A stretch of 23,384 nt of DNA, from NCBI RefSeq assembly GCF_025147465.1, contig NZ_JALXOZ010000022.1, forward strand, positions 1 through 23,384, given 5' to 3'. Position numbers and translations under genes: made by a program. The notes beneath the pieces were generated by a model. It made no database searches. It worked only from the letters and a program-made list of their open reading frames with translations, and was not told the origin of the DNA. This DNA is from Dermabacter sp. p3-SID358 (lineage in GTDB: Bacteria; Actinomycetota; Actinomycetes; Actinomycetales; Dermabacteraceae). Below are positions 15,589 to 23,363 of this stretch, piece after piece (the first letter of the stretch is position 1; the number at the start of each line of letters is the position of its first letter).

Positions 15589-16394
15589 CCGCGGCGCTTA
15601 CTGCACACACCTCGACCCCCGCGAAAGGGAAGCGGGCAAAGCGCGGGACCGATTCGCCTCTTGTGTGCCGCAACCTCCGCGTGAATCTCGGTGGGCGCAC
15701 GGTTCTCGACGACATCTCGCTCGATATTGAGGCGGGGAGCATCACGGTGCTTCTCGGCCCGAACGGCGCGGGGAAAACAACCCTCGTGAAAAGCCTGCTC
15801 GGGCTGCTTCCGCTCGCTTCAGGACGGATTGAGGCGCGAGGCGAACGCGCGTATGTTCCGCAGCGCAGCGAGATGGAATGGGACTTCCCGGCAACCGCAC
15901 ACGACGTGGTCATGCTCGGTCTGATCCGCAAGCTCAGCAGGTGGCGCTCGCCGAGTAAGGAACACTACAAGGCCGTCGCCCGCGCCCTTTCAAAGGTGCG
16001 GATGGATGCGATGAAGGATCGGCCGATCGGCGAAATGTCGGGTGGACAGCGCCAGCGCGTCATGATCGCGCGTGCGCTCGTGCTCGAGCCTTCCGTTCTT
16101 GTGCTCGATGAGCCTTTCACGGGCCTCGACATGCCCTCGCAGGAACTGCTGAGCGACCTCTTCGTGTCGCTCGCGCGCGAGGGCTGCGCCGTGGTGATGT
16201 CGACCCACGACCTCACCCATGCGCTGCATGTCGCCGATCGCGTGGTGCTGCTCAATCGCCGCGTCATCGCCGACGCTCCGCCCAGCGAGCTCCGCGATCC
16301 CGAGCCGTGGCGCGAAACGTTCCGCGTTTCGGAGCATTCGCCGCTTCTCACCCACGTTGCCTCCGCCGTTGAGGCCGAATCGAAAGACCACTGA
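15585..16394 (+). CDS. Metal ABC transporter ATP-binding protein
   Basis: This 269-aa cytoplasmic ATPase drives the metal importer. It has Walker A GPNGAGKTT (58-66), Q-loop around VPQRSEMEWDFP (91-102), signature SGGQRQR (152-158), Walker B VLVLDEPF (171-178) and an H-loop STHD near 209-212. The Q-loop plus EWDFP segment is characteristic of Zn/Mn-type (ZnuC/MntB-like) ATPases. The first 25 residues are a basic extension not needed for the fold. The GTG start overlaps the preceding stop, and its own stop shares one base with the permease ATG (TGATG), so the three last genes are translationally coupled. Confidence 0.93.
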   Translation: MTAALTAHTSTPAKGKRAKRGTDSPLVCRNLRVNLGGRTVLDDISLDIEAGSITVLLGPNGAGKTTLVKSLLGLLPLASGRIEARGERAYVPQRSEMEWDFPATAHDVVMLGLIRKLSRWRSPSKEHYKAVARALSKVRMDAMKDRPIGEMSGGQRQRVMIARALVLEPSVLVLDEPFTGLDMPSQELLSDLFVSLAREGCAVVMSTHDLTHALHVADRVVLLNRRVIADAPPSELRDPEPWRETFRVSEHSPLLTHVASAVEAESKDH

Positions 16395-17296
16395 TGCTCA
16401 CTCCCCTCGACTTCTTCGCCGATCTCACGAATCCGCAGCTCACGTTCTTGCCGAAGGCCCTCGTCGTGTCGATGCTCGCGGCGCTCGTGTGCGCCGTCGT
16501 TGGCACGCACGTGGTTCTTCGCGGCATGACCTTTATCGGCGACGCTGTTGCGCACGCGGTATTCCCCGGAATTGCGGTCGCCTTCGTGCTGCAGGGCTCG
16601 TTCCTCGTGGGCGGGATCGTCGCGGGTGTCATCACGGCGATCCTTATCGCCGTGTTCGGGAACCACCATCGGCTTCGCAGCGATGCCGTGATCGGCGTGT
16701 TCTTCGTGGCGGCGTTTGCGCTCGGGATTGTCGTGATGAGCCGCGCGCCCGGCTACGGCGGCTCCCTTTCGAGCTTCCTTTTCGGTGCGATTACGGGCAT
16801 CGAGGACTCGGCGCTCGTGACCTCGGCGGTGTTTACCGCGATCGTGCTCGCCCTCCTCGTGATCCTGCACCGCGACCTCGTCGTGGTCGGGATGGATCGC
16901 GGCTACGCGGCGGCGCTTGGCCTTCCCGTGATGCTCCTCGATATCGCCCTCTCGGTTCTCGTGACCCTCGCGGTCGTCATGAGCATCCACACGATCGGCA
17001 ACGTCCTTGTGCTCGCCCTTCTCGTGACGCCCGCGGCTTCGGCGCGCATGCTCACCGATCGGATCGTCCCCATGATGGCGTGCGCGGCGGGAATCGGCAT
17101 GGGCAGCGCCCTGCTCGGCGTGTACTTCTCGTGGTCGCTCGATCTCCCAACGGGCGGCACGATCGTGCTCGTCGCGACGGCGATCTTCGTGCTGTCGTGG
17201 GCGCTGAGCCCCCGCCACGGCGTACTGCGCAACAAACGTCGAGGCCAGCTCGACGACGGCGCGGAGGGCACGGAGCTCGAGGCCGTGGGCGCCTAG
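16394..17296 (+). CDS. Metal ABC transporter permease, ZnuB-like
   Basis: This 300-aa polytopic permease of the ABC-3 family has about eight hydrophobic helices. Family marks are GTHVVLRGMTFIGDAVAHAVFPG (split over about 37-59), a FLFG segment, and a helix containing NVLVLALLVTPAASARML near the cytoplasmic coupling region. It would form the membrane pore for the metal delivered by the binding protein of this operon. The C-terminal 30 residues are an Arg-rich, then acidic cytoplasmic tail. It is the last gene of the five-gene operon; a tandem repeat and a terminator-like hairpin follow. Confidence 0.93.
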   Translation: MLTPLDFFADLTNPQLTFLPKALVVSMLAALVCAVVGTHVVLRGMTFIGDAVAHAVFPGIAVAFVLQGSFLVGGIVAGVITAILIAVFGNHHRLRSDAVIGVFFVAAFALGIVVMSRAPGYGGSLSSFLFGAITGIEDSALVTSAVFTAIVLALLVILHRDLVVVGMDRGYAAALGLPVMLLDIALSVLVTLAVVMSIHTIGNVLVLALLVTPAASARMLTDRIVPMMACAAGIGMGSALLGVYFSWSLDLPTGGTIVLVATAIFVLSWALSPRHGVLRNKRRGQLDDGAEGTELEAVGA

Positions 17297-17310
17297 AGCG
17301 GCTGCTTCAT

Positions 17311-17430
17311 CCCGTCCGGCTACGGCTCCACCCCTCCCACTGCGACTCCACCCCGTCCGGCTGGGGCTCCACCCCGTCCGGCTGGGGCTCCACCCCGTCC
17401 GGCTGGGGCTCCACCCCGTCCCACTGCAAC
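17311..17430. repeat. 21-bp tandem repeat array
   Basis: The unit CCCGTCCGGCTGGGGCTCCA (plus one base) occurs exactly at 17352, 17373 and 17394. A truncated copy starts at 17415, and there are diverged copies from 17311 and about 17332 (one base short). The 21-base period keeps frame, but no start, domain or ribosome site supports translation, so it is treated as intergenic. Confidence 0.8.
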
Positions 17431-17502
17431 CCCGCCTGCCCTCCTCGAGCCTCCCCCCCTCCTCGGGACCCCTCCTCCCGGCCTAGAGATCTATCCCCAG
17501 CG

Positions 17503-17536
17503 TTTGCGGCGCTATCCTCTCGTTTTCCGCCGCAAA
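17503..17536 (+). terminator. Probable terminator of the metal operon
   Basis: TTTGCGGCG (17503-17511) pairs with CGCCGCAAA (17528-17536) over a 16-nt loop. A T-rich tail (GGGTTTAGTTTTTG) follows on the plus strand. It lies 207 bases past the permease stop, beyond the tandem repeat. Confidence 0.55.
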
Positions 17537-17663
17537 TGTTGGGTTTAGTTTTTGCGATCGGCGCTGCCTGCCCCGTCGGAGGCAGTGCACCCTGGAGGCC
17601 ATCGGCTGGTTTCCTCAGTGCGGCCACGGCAGCACGGCCAGCTCCCTCTCGTAGACATACGAA

Positions 17664-17703
17664 TGTGGCGGGGGTTCGGGATTTGTCCCGCTCCCCCGCC
17701 ACA
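17664..17703 (-). terminator. Strong terminator of the adhesin gene
   Basis: TGTGGCGGGGG (17664-17674) pairs perfectly with CCCCCGCCACA (17693-17703), and an inner CGGGA/TCCCG stem (17677-17681, 17686-17690) closes on a TTTG loop. It begins 47 bases beyond the adhesin stop codon. Without a marked T-run it could work in either direction. Confidence 0.75.
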
Positions 17704-17750
17704 CGTGTGCGAGTCAGCGATGAAGCTTCAGGGCTTCACCGGCTCGGATC

Positions 17751-20700
17751 TTACTTCTGCGAGTTCGACCTCCGGCGCCATGCCAGTGCGCCTACGCCAC
17801 CGAGCACGAACAGTGCGGCGAGGCCGGCAGTTGCGGCGATCTCGGCACCAGTTCGCGGCAGAGGCATACCCGGCTTCGACGGCTTGCTCGGGCTGCCGGT
17901 CGAACCGCCCTCGTCGCCAGGGGTGCCCCCAGGGTTACTCGGGTTGGACGGAGCCTCAGGCTTGCCCGGATCGGTCGGGTCCTCCGGGTTAGCCGGGTCC
18001 TCAGGGTTACCCGGATCCGTCGGATCTTCGGGGTTAGACGGATCCTCAGGCTTGCCGGGGTCCGTCGGATCGACCGGATCGGTCGGGTCCTCAGGCTGAC
18101 CAGGCTCCTCCGGATCCGAGGGGTCCTCAGGCTTACCTGGATCTGCCGGATCCTCCGGCTTACCCGGATCGCCAGGATCAGTCGGATTCTCAGGATCAGT
18201 CGGGTCGTCAGGATCAGTTGTTGGGTCCGTCGGGTCCTCCGGCGTACCCGGATCAGTCGGATCCTCAGGCTGACCAGGCTCCTCCGGATCCGAGGGGTCC
18301 TCAGGCTTACCTGGATCTGCCGGATCCTCCGGCTTACCCGGATCGCCAGGATCAGTCGGGTCCTCCGGATCAGTCGGATTCTCCGGGGTTGGCTTGTCAC
18401 AGTTGCACTTGGTGCCGACGCGGATCTTGCGTGGTTGCGGATCCTTAAGAACCTTCTCGGACACTTCTGGATCGCCTACTGGCTCGCCGTTCTTGAGCTT
18501 CCAGGTCTTGGTGATTTCCTTTTCACCGTAGACACCGGCCTGGTCCTCAACGACCTTTCCGACCTCGAGGTTCGGGTCGTATTCGATGATCGTGTCGTAC
18601 GCAGTGTTCTCTGTGTGCTTGTCCGTCAGCTCAGTCTGGTGCTCCGTGGCAGGACCAACCTCGATGATCTGCTTGACGGGTTCGCGCACGGTCTCCTTGG
18701 TTGGTTCACCCTTGGTGACGTTGCCCTTGTCGTCAACTTCCACACCAACCGTGTGCTTCACCTCACCGGGCTTGCCCTCTTGGACAACCTTGGTCTCGCC
18801 AGGCTTCAAGCTAGGGTTGACGCGCACCTCGACCTCAAACGGCGTGTTCTCGGTCCACTCAATCTTCGTGGATGCAGGCTTGCCCTTAGTACCGACCTTG
18901 ACGATCTTCTTGACCGGATCGGTCACACGCTCGGTCTCGGTCTTCGTGTCCGTGACCTCCGAGTTCACGATGGTCTGAGTCGTGGTCACCTTGTCCTTAC
19001 CCAGCTTGCCTTCCTGGACAGTTTCCTGCTTTCCGGCTTCCAGGTTCTCGTCGAAGATGATCTCAGTCTCGAACGGCACGTCCTTCTCGTACGAGGTGGT
19101 GTGAGTGCCTTCAGTCTTGGTGCCGACGCGGATGATCTGCTTGGTCGGTTCCTTGGTGCGCTCAGTCTTCACTTCCGGGTCACCCGAAGGCTTACCATCC
19201 ACGATCTTCTGAGTCGAGGTCACAACCTCGGTACCAGTCTGACCCTGCTGATCAACCTTCTGTTCGCCTTCCTTGAGGGTGTTGTCGAAGATGATCTCGG
19301 TTTCGAACGGAACCGGCTTCTCCACCTTCGTCACCACAGTGGTGTCCTCAGCTGCCGGGCCGTACTCGATGATCTCCTTTACCGGATCCTTCGTCTGCTT
19401 CTCCTCAGGGGTGACCGTTGCCTGGTCACCCTTGGCGGTGAAGTCAGCGGTATAGGTCTTCTCGCCAGGCACGCCCTTCTGGACGACCTTGATCTCACCC
19501 GGCTTCAACTCCGGATTCGGGCGGGTCTCAACCTCGAACGGAACCTGGGCAGTCCACGTGACCTTCTCGGAGGCCTCCGACGGTTTCGTGCCGACCTTGA
19601 TGACCTGATCAACAGGTTGCTCGGTGATCTTCTCCTCAATAGTGGGTTCGCCATCCGGCTGGGAGTTCGTCACCTTCTGAGTCACGGTCACCGTCTTCTT
19701 ACCCGGCTTGCCCTCGGTTACGACCTCGGAGGTGCCAGCTGGCAGGTTCGGGTCAAACTCGACCTTCACACCAAACGGAACCTCAGCCTCGACCGAGTTC
19801 TTGACCTCACCGGTGGTCTTAGTTCCCACGCGGATCTTGGCGTTCTTCGGGGCCTTCGTCTGCTCAGTAGTCACCGTAGGCTCGCCGTCCGGCTTGCCGT
19901 CCTTGATCTTCTGAGTCGAGGTCACAACCTCGGTGCCAAGCTCGCCCTGCTGATCGACGACCTGCTCACCCTCGGCGAGGGAGTCGTCGAAGACGATCTC
20001 GGTCTCGAACGGAACAGGCTTCTCAACCTTGGTCACTACAGAGGTGTCCTCAGCTGCAGGGCCGTACTCGATGATCTCGTTGACTGGATCCTTGGTCTGC
20101 TTCTCCTCCGGGGTCACCGTGGCTTCAGTGCCCTTTGCCGCAAAGTCAGCGGTGTAGGTCTTCTCGCCAGGCACGCCATTCTGGACGACCTTAATCTCAC
20201 CCGGCTTCAACTCCGGGTTCGGGCGGGTAATGACCTCGAACGGAACCTGAGCAGTCCAGGTCACCTTCTCGGACGCCTCGGACGGCTTGGTACCAACGGT
20301 GATGACCTCGTCGACAGGCTGCTTGGTGATCTCCTCGGTGATCTGCGGGTCGCCCGGCTTGGAGTTAACGATGTCGCGCTTGATCGTCACCGTCTTCTCA
20401 CCCGGCACACCCGGCGTGGTCACCTTCGACTCACCAGCAGGCATGTTCGGGTCGTACTTCACGACAACCTTGAACGGTGCCTCAGCCTTGTAGGTTTCGG
20501 TGTTCTCACCGGTGGTCTTAGTACCCACACGGATCTTCTCCGTTGTCGGTTCCTTGGTGCGCTCAGTGGTCACGGTCGGGTCGCCAGAGGGTTTACCGTC
20601 GACGAGCTTCTGGGTCGAGGTCACCACCTCGGTTCCGAGCTCACCCTTCTGGTCGACGACCTTTTCGCCGGCCGGCAGGTTGGGATCAAACTCGACCTCA

Positions 20701-23363
20701 GTCTCGAACGGAACCGGCTTCTCTGTCTTGGTCACCAGCTCGCTCGGAGCAAGGCCCGGACCGTACTCAATGATGCGCTTGACCGGCTCCTTGGTGGTCT
20801 CTTCCTCGACTACCTCAGCCTTGTCGCCCTTTGCGGTGAACTTGGCGGTGAAGGTCTTCTCACCGTTCTCGCCTTCCTGAACAACCCTGGTTTCACCAGG
20901 CTTCAGGTCCGGGTTCTCGCGAACCTCGGTCGGGAACGGGATCGGGACCGTCCACGTCACGTCCTTCGCGCTCTCGGCAGGCTTGGTGCCGACGAGTACG
21001 ACCTCGTTGACCGGAGCCTTGGTCTGCTTCCAGGAGCCGTCCTTGTTCTGCTGTTCCTCACCAGGCTTACCTTCGGTCTCAACCTTGTACTCGCCGGCAG
21101 GAATGGTGTCGTCGTACTTGTACTCGACCTTGAACGGAACTTCGCGCTTCGGTACGTCGACGACGTTCACCACGGCGTAAGCGGTATCCGTAGAGCCGTC
21201 CTCGTAGGTAACCGTGACGGGAATTTTAACCTGGGAGCCCGGTTCCGCATCCGCGGGTGCGGTTGCGGTGACCTGGCCATTGTCGTCAACGCTGACAGTC
21301 CAGCCGACAGGAACATCGCCCAGCTTGTAGGGGTTTTCCTTCGCAACCTTGACGTTGTCCGGCTTGTCCAGGGTCACGGGCAATGTTGCGGTGTCACCCG
21401 GGTAGACCGTTTGTACCGGGTAGGTCGGATCCGCCTCCCAGTTGTTGGAAAGCTTCACCACGGTGGTGACGGGGACCAGCGGGGTAGCACCGTCCGGGGT
21501 TGCCACAGTGACGTTGATGGTCTTCTTGTCACCGGGCTTCGCGTCTGCCGGCGGGGTGGAAGATACAACACCGGTGTTCGGGTCGACCGTGTACTTCCAG
21601 CCGTCGGTCTCCTGCTCGGTGATCGGCGAGCCATCCTCGTTCTTACCGAAGGAGAACGTCGAACCGTTCGGCGCATCCTGCACCTGGTGGTTCACGGCCT
21701 GGTTCGGGCCAGTGGACTCCACTGAGTAGGTTGGAGCCCCATCGCCCTTGAGGACGACGACAGTGCCCTTGACCTCTTGCGGCTTGTCCGCATTGTCGTA
21801 ATACGCGAGGACCGGGACGTTGAGAATGTAGCCCTCAGGCGCGGTCTTCGGGATGGTCGTGGTGATCTCACCGGTGCTCTCGTCGATCTTGACGTTCCAC
21901 GTACCACTGTCATCGGTGACCGTCATCTCGGTCTTGCCGTCTTCGAAGGTGTAGCGCTTAGGGGCTTCGTCGGTTGTGTTACCGCTCAGACCGCGCTCGG
22001 GGAGCGTGGGCTTCAGGCTCACGCGCGCGTTGGGCTTGTTGGTCACCGTGTCGTAGTCGGGGATCTTGATGTCCACGATGGCCTGGAACTGGACCTCGAT
22101 CTCATCGGTCGTCTGGTCCGGGTAGGTGGCCTTGACCTTCGGGGTGATGATGGTGCCCGGCGCAACAGTGTCGTCCGCCTTCGCGGTGACCTTGCCGGTC
22201 TCATCGACAGTGACGGTCCAGCCAGCGGGAACGGTGGACAGGTCAACCTCGAATTTTGCCGGGTGAACCGGTTTATGCCCCTTCATGATGGACTTGGTGC
22301 CGACCTGTGCGGTGAGGTCGTCGCCAATCTTGCCCTTGGTCAGACCCGGGCGAACAAGGTCGGTGACCTGGGTATTGTTCGGGTCGACAACCACGAGGAG
22401 TTCCAGCGTGTCCGTAGAGCCGTTGGAGTACTCCACGGTGACGACAGGGCGCGCGAAGGTGCCCGGGCGTGGGTTCTCCGGCGCCGTGACGGTGACGTTG
22501 TAGTCATCGTCCATTTCTACAGTCCAGCCCTCGTAGACGTACTTCTCGTCAAGTTCGACCTTGGCCTCGACACCGCCCTTGCCCTTCTTCTTGGCAAGTT
22601 CCTTGATCAGGTCCGGGGTCTGAGTGAAGACAACCTTTTGCGGCTCGGTCGCAAGCGGGCCGGCAGCACTATCGACACCCGAAATAATCGAAGCGTCTGT
22701 CTTGTCGTACTGCGGGTCGTGGTACTCGGTGTCGTCCAGGGAGAACGCCTTCGAGTCGATGACGTTCGCCGTGTTGTAGCGCGTCAGCGAGTCGGAGCTG
22801 TCGAAGGTCTTGCCTACTCCGTCGGTATTGTGGTCCGCGGCACTCTGGAGCTGGTCATCGGTACGCGGCTTCGCCAGAACGGAAAAGTTCACGTTCTTGT
22901 CGGTCGCCAGGTCGGTACCGCGGTACTCAGGCCAGGTGAAGTAGATGTCGCCGGTCGCTTCGTCGACTCGCAGGAGCTGCTCACCGCCGGAGACGGACGG
23001 GTCGGTGGTGCCGATGAACGTCCCGTTGCCGTCGTAGGCTTCCACGACCATGCGGGACATCGAGTCGTCCGTACCGTCGTTCTGCACGGCAGGAACGTTG
23101 ATCGTTCCGACCTTGGTTTCCTCACCAGAAACGATCACATGCTTCTCAGATATTTCGGCAGTCTCCCACGAGACCGTGATCGGGTTACATTCGATGGTCT
23201 CGCTCGGCCACGGGTTCACAGTAGCGGTGAAAATCGCATTGGATCCCTGGGTCGCGTTCGGACCATAAGGATTGTCCTGCTTGTAGTTGCCCTGCCAGGC
23301 GTAACGTACAGGGCTATCGGCAGAGGCCGAAGTGAACTGCTCCCCATTAGTTGGACTGAGAAA
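17751..23363 (-). CDS. Giant LPRTG-anchored adhesin, YPDG/Rib-like and G5 repeats (5' truncated)
   Basis: This surface protein spans at least 1822 aa (numbered from the first GTG, 23219). Protein-like sequence continues upstream to 23363, where the frame meets a TGA inside a hairpin, so the signal peptide is missing and the 5' end is incomplete or disrupted. Order: a unique N-terminal region (to about 200); five beta-sandwich modules with GWxVxVD...PG signatures resembling Rib/YPDG domains (about 200-690); twelve G5-like domains of about 77 aa (about 690-1605); a Cys-Asn-Cys at the junction; a Pro/Asp/Glu stalk (about 1607-1770); then LPRTG (1787-1791), a hydrophobic helix and RRR. G5 proteins such as SasG and Aap act in intercellular adhesion and biofilm. 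This role is inferred from architecture. Base composition appears less GC-rich than the neighbouring operons. Confidence 0.88.
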   Translation of the reverse strand, partial: FLSPTNGEQFTSASADSPVRYAWQGNYKQDNPYGPNATQGSNAIFTATVNPWPSETIECNPITVSWETAEISEKHVIVSGEETKVGTINVPAVQNDGTDDSMSRMVVEAYDGNGTFIGTTDPSVSGGEQLLRVDEATGDIYFTWPEYRGTDLATDKNVNFSVLAKPRTDDQLQSAADHNTDGVGKTFDSSDSLTRYNTANVIDSKAFSLDDTEYHDPQYDKTDASIISGVDSAAGPLATEPQKVVFTQTPDLIKELAKKKGKGGVEAKVELDEKYVYEGWTVEMDDDYNVTVTAPENPRPGTFARPVVTVEYSNGSTDTLELLVVVDPNNTQVTDLVRPGLTKGKIGDDLTAQVGTKSIMKGHKPVHPAKFEVDLSTVPAGWTVTVDETGKVTAKADDTVAPGTIITPKVKATYPDQTTDEIEVQFQAIVDIKIPDYDTVTNKPNARVSLKPTLPERGLSGNTTDEAPKRYTFEDGKTEMTVTDDSGTWNVKIDESTGEITTTIPKTAPEGYILNVPVLAYYDNADKPQEVKGTVVVLKGDGAPTYSVESTGPNQAVNHQVQDAPNGSTFSFGKNEDGSPITEQETDGWKYTVDPNTGVVSSTPPADAKPGDKKTINVTVATPDGATPLVPVTTVVKLSNNWEADPTYPVQTVYPGDTATLPVTLDKPDNVKVAKENPYKLGDVPVGWTVSVDDNGQVTATAPADAEPGSQVKIPVTVTYEDGSTDTAYAVVNVVDVPKREVPFKVEYKYDDTIPAGEYKVETEGKPGEEQQNKDGSWKQTKAPVNEVVLVGTKPAESAKDVTWTVPIPFPTEVRENPDLKPGETRVVQEGENGEKTFTAKFTAKGDKAEVVEEETTKEPVKRIIEYGPGLAPSELVTKTEKPVPFETEVEFDPNLPAGEKVVDQKGELGTEVVTSTQKLVDGKPSGDPTVTTERTKEPTTEKIRVGTKTTGENTETYKAEAPFKVVVKYDPNMPAGESKVTTPGVPGEKTVTIKRDIVNSKPGDPQITEEITKQPVDEVITVGTKPSEASEKVTWTAQVPFEVITRPNPELKPGEIKVVQNGVPGEKTYTADFAAKGTEATVTPEEKQTKDPVNEIIEYGPAAEDTSVVTKVEKPVPFETEIVFDDSLAEGEQVVDQQGELGTEVVTSTQKIKDGKPDGEPTVTTEQTKAPKNAKIRVGTKTTGEVKNSVEAEVPFGVKVEFDPNLPAGTSEVVTEGKPGKKTVTVTQKVTNSQPDGEPTIEEKITEQPVDQVIKVGTKPSEASEKVTWTAQVPFEVETRPNPELKPGEIKVVQKGVPGEKTYTADFTAKGDQATVTPEEKQTKDPVKEIIEYGPAAEDTTVVTKVEKPVPFETEIIFDNTLKEGEQKVDQQGQTGTEVVTSTQKIVDGKPSGDPEVKTERTKEPTKQIIRVGTKTEGTHTTSYEKDVPFETEIIFDENLEAGKQETVQEGKLGKDKVTTTQTIVNSEVTDTKTETERVTDPVKKIVKVGTKGKPASTKIEWTENTPFEVEVRVNPSLKPGETKVVQEGKPGEVKHTVGVEVDDKGNVTKGEPTKETVREPVKQIIEVGPATEHQTELTDKHTENTAYDTIIEYDPNLEVGKVVEDQAGVYGEKEITKTWKLKNGEPVGDPEVSEKVLKDPQPRKIRVGTKCNCDKPTPENPTDPEDPTDPGDPGKPEDPADPGKPEDPSDPEEPGQPEDPTDPGTPEDPTDPTTDPDDPTDPENPTDPGDPGKPEDPADPGKPEDPSDPEEPGQPEDPTDPVDPTDPGKPEDPSNPEDPTDPGNPEDPANPEDPTDPGKPEAPSNPSNPGGTPGDEGGSTGSPSKPSKPGMPLPRTGAEIAATAGLAALFVLGGVGALAWRRRSNSQK
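17930..18395 (-). repeat. Pro/Asp/Glu stalk repeats, with 98-bp exact duplication
   Basis: The DNA encodes short PEDP/TDPG/KPEDP-type units that would form an extended wall-spanning stalk. Within it, bases 18088-18185 are repeated exactly at 18262-18359, a 174-bp (58-codon) offset, implying recent in-frame duplication and likely length variation among strains. Confidence 0.85.
18396..21142 (-). repeat. Twelve G5 domains as four copies of a three-domain unit
   Basis: Every third G5 domain is most alike. Type A leads to VGTKP, type B contains NPxLKPGE and ends IIEYGP or similar, and type C contains VDQxGxxGTEVVTSTQK and ends IRVGTK. The order is A-B-C four times, with units starting (minus strand) near 21142, 20479, 19779 and 19079. 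The middle two units are nearly identical in long stretches with a 702-bp (234-codon) period, for example GGCTTCAACT at 19501 and 20203. The last unit is the most diverged. Confidence 0.85.

Larger units (their letters stand above)
17297..17750. other. 454-base intergenic region between convergent genes
   Basis: This region separates the metal operon from the adhesin, whose 3' ends face each other. It contains a 21-bp tandem repeat, then a C-rich stretch (17430-17490), a hairpin suitable for ending the metal operon, and a very strong hairpin just past the adhesin stop. Frames crossing it on either strand are low-complexity shadows of the repeat. I see no RNA gene or real coding region. Confidence 0.6.

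Noticed and set aside
17311..17430. CRISPR array
   Set aside because: Units are contiguous 21-bp copies with no variable spacers and no cas genes nearby.
16219..18099. 626-codon plus-strand frame crossing the permease, repeat and adhesin end
   Set aside because: Out of frame with the permease and passing through the tandem repeat and terminators; no family features.
18435..21725. 1096-codon open frame antisense to the G5 array
   Set aside because: It is the mirror of a repetitive, GC-biased gene: it shows the same 702-bp period, Leu/Arg/Asp-rich low-information sequence, no domain and no ribosome site.
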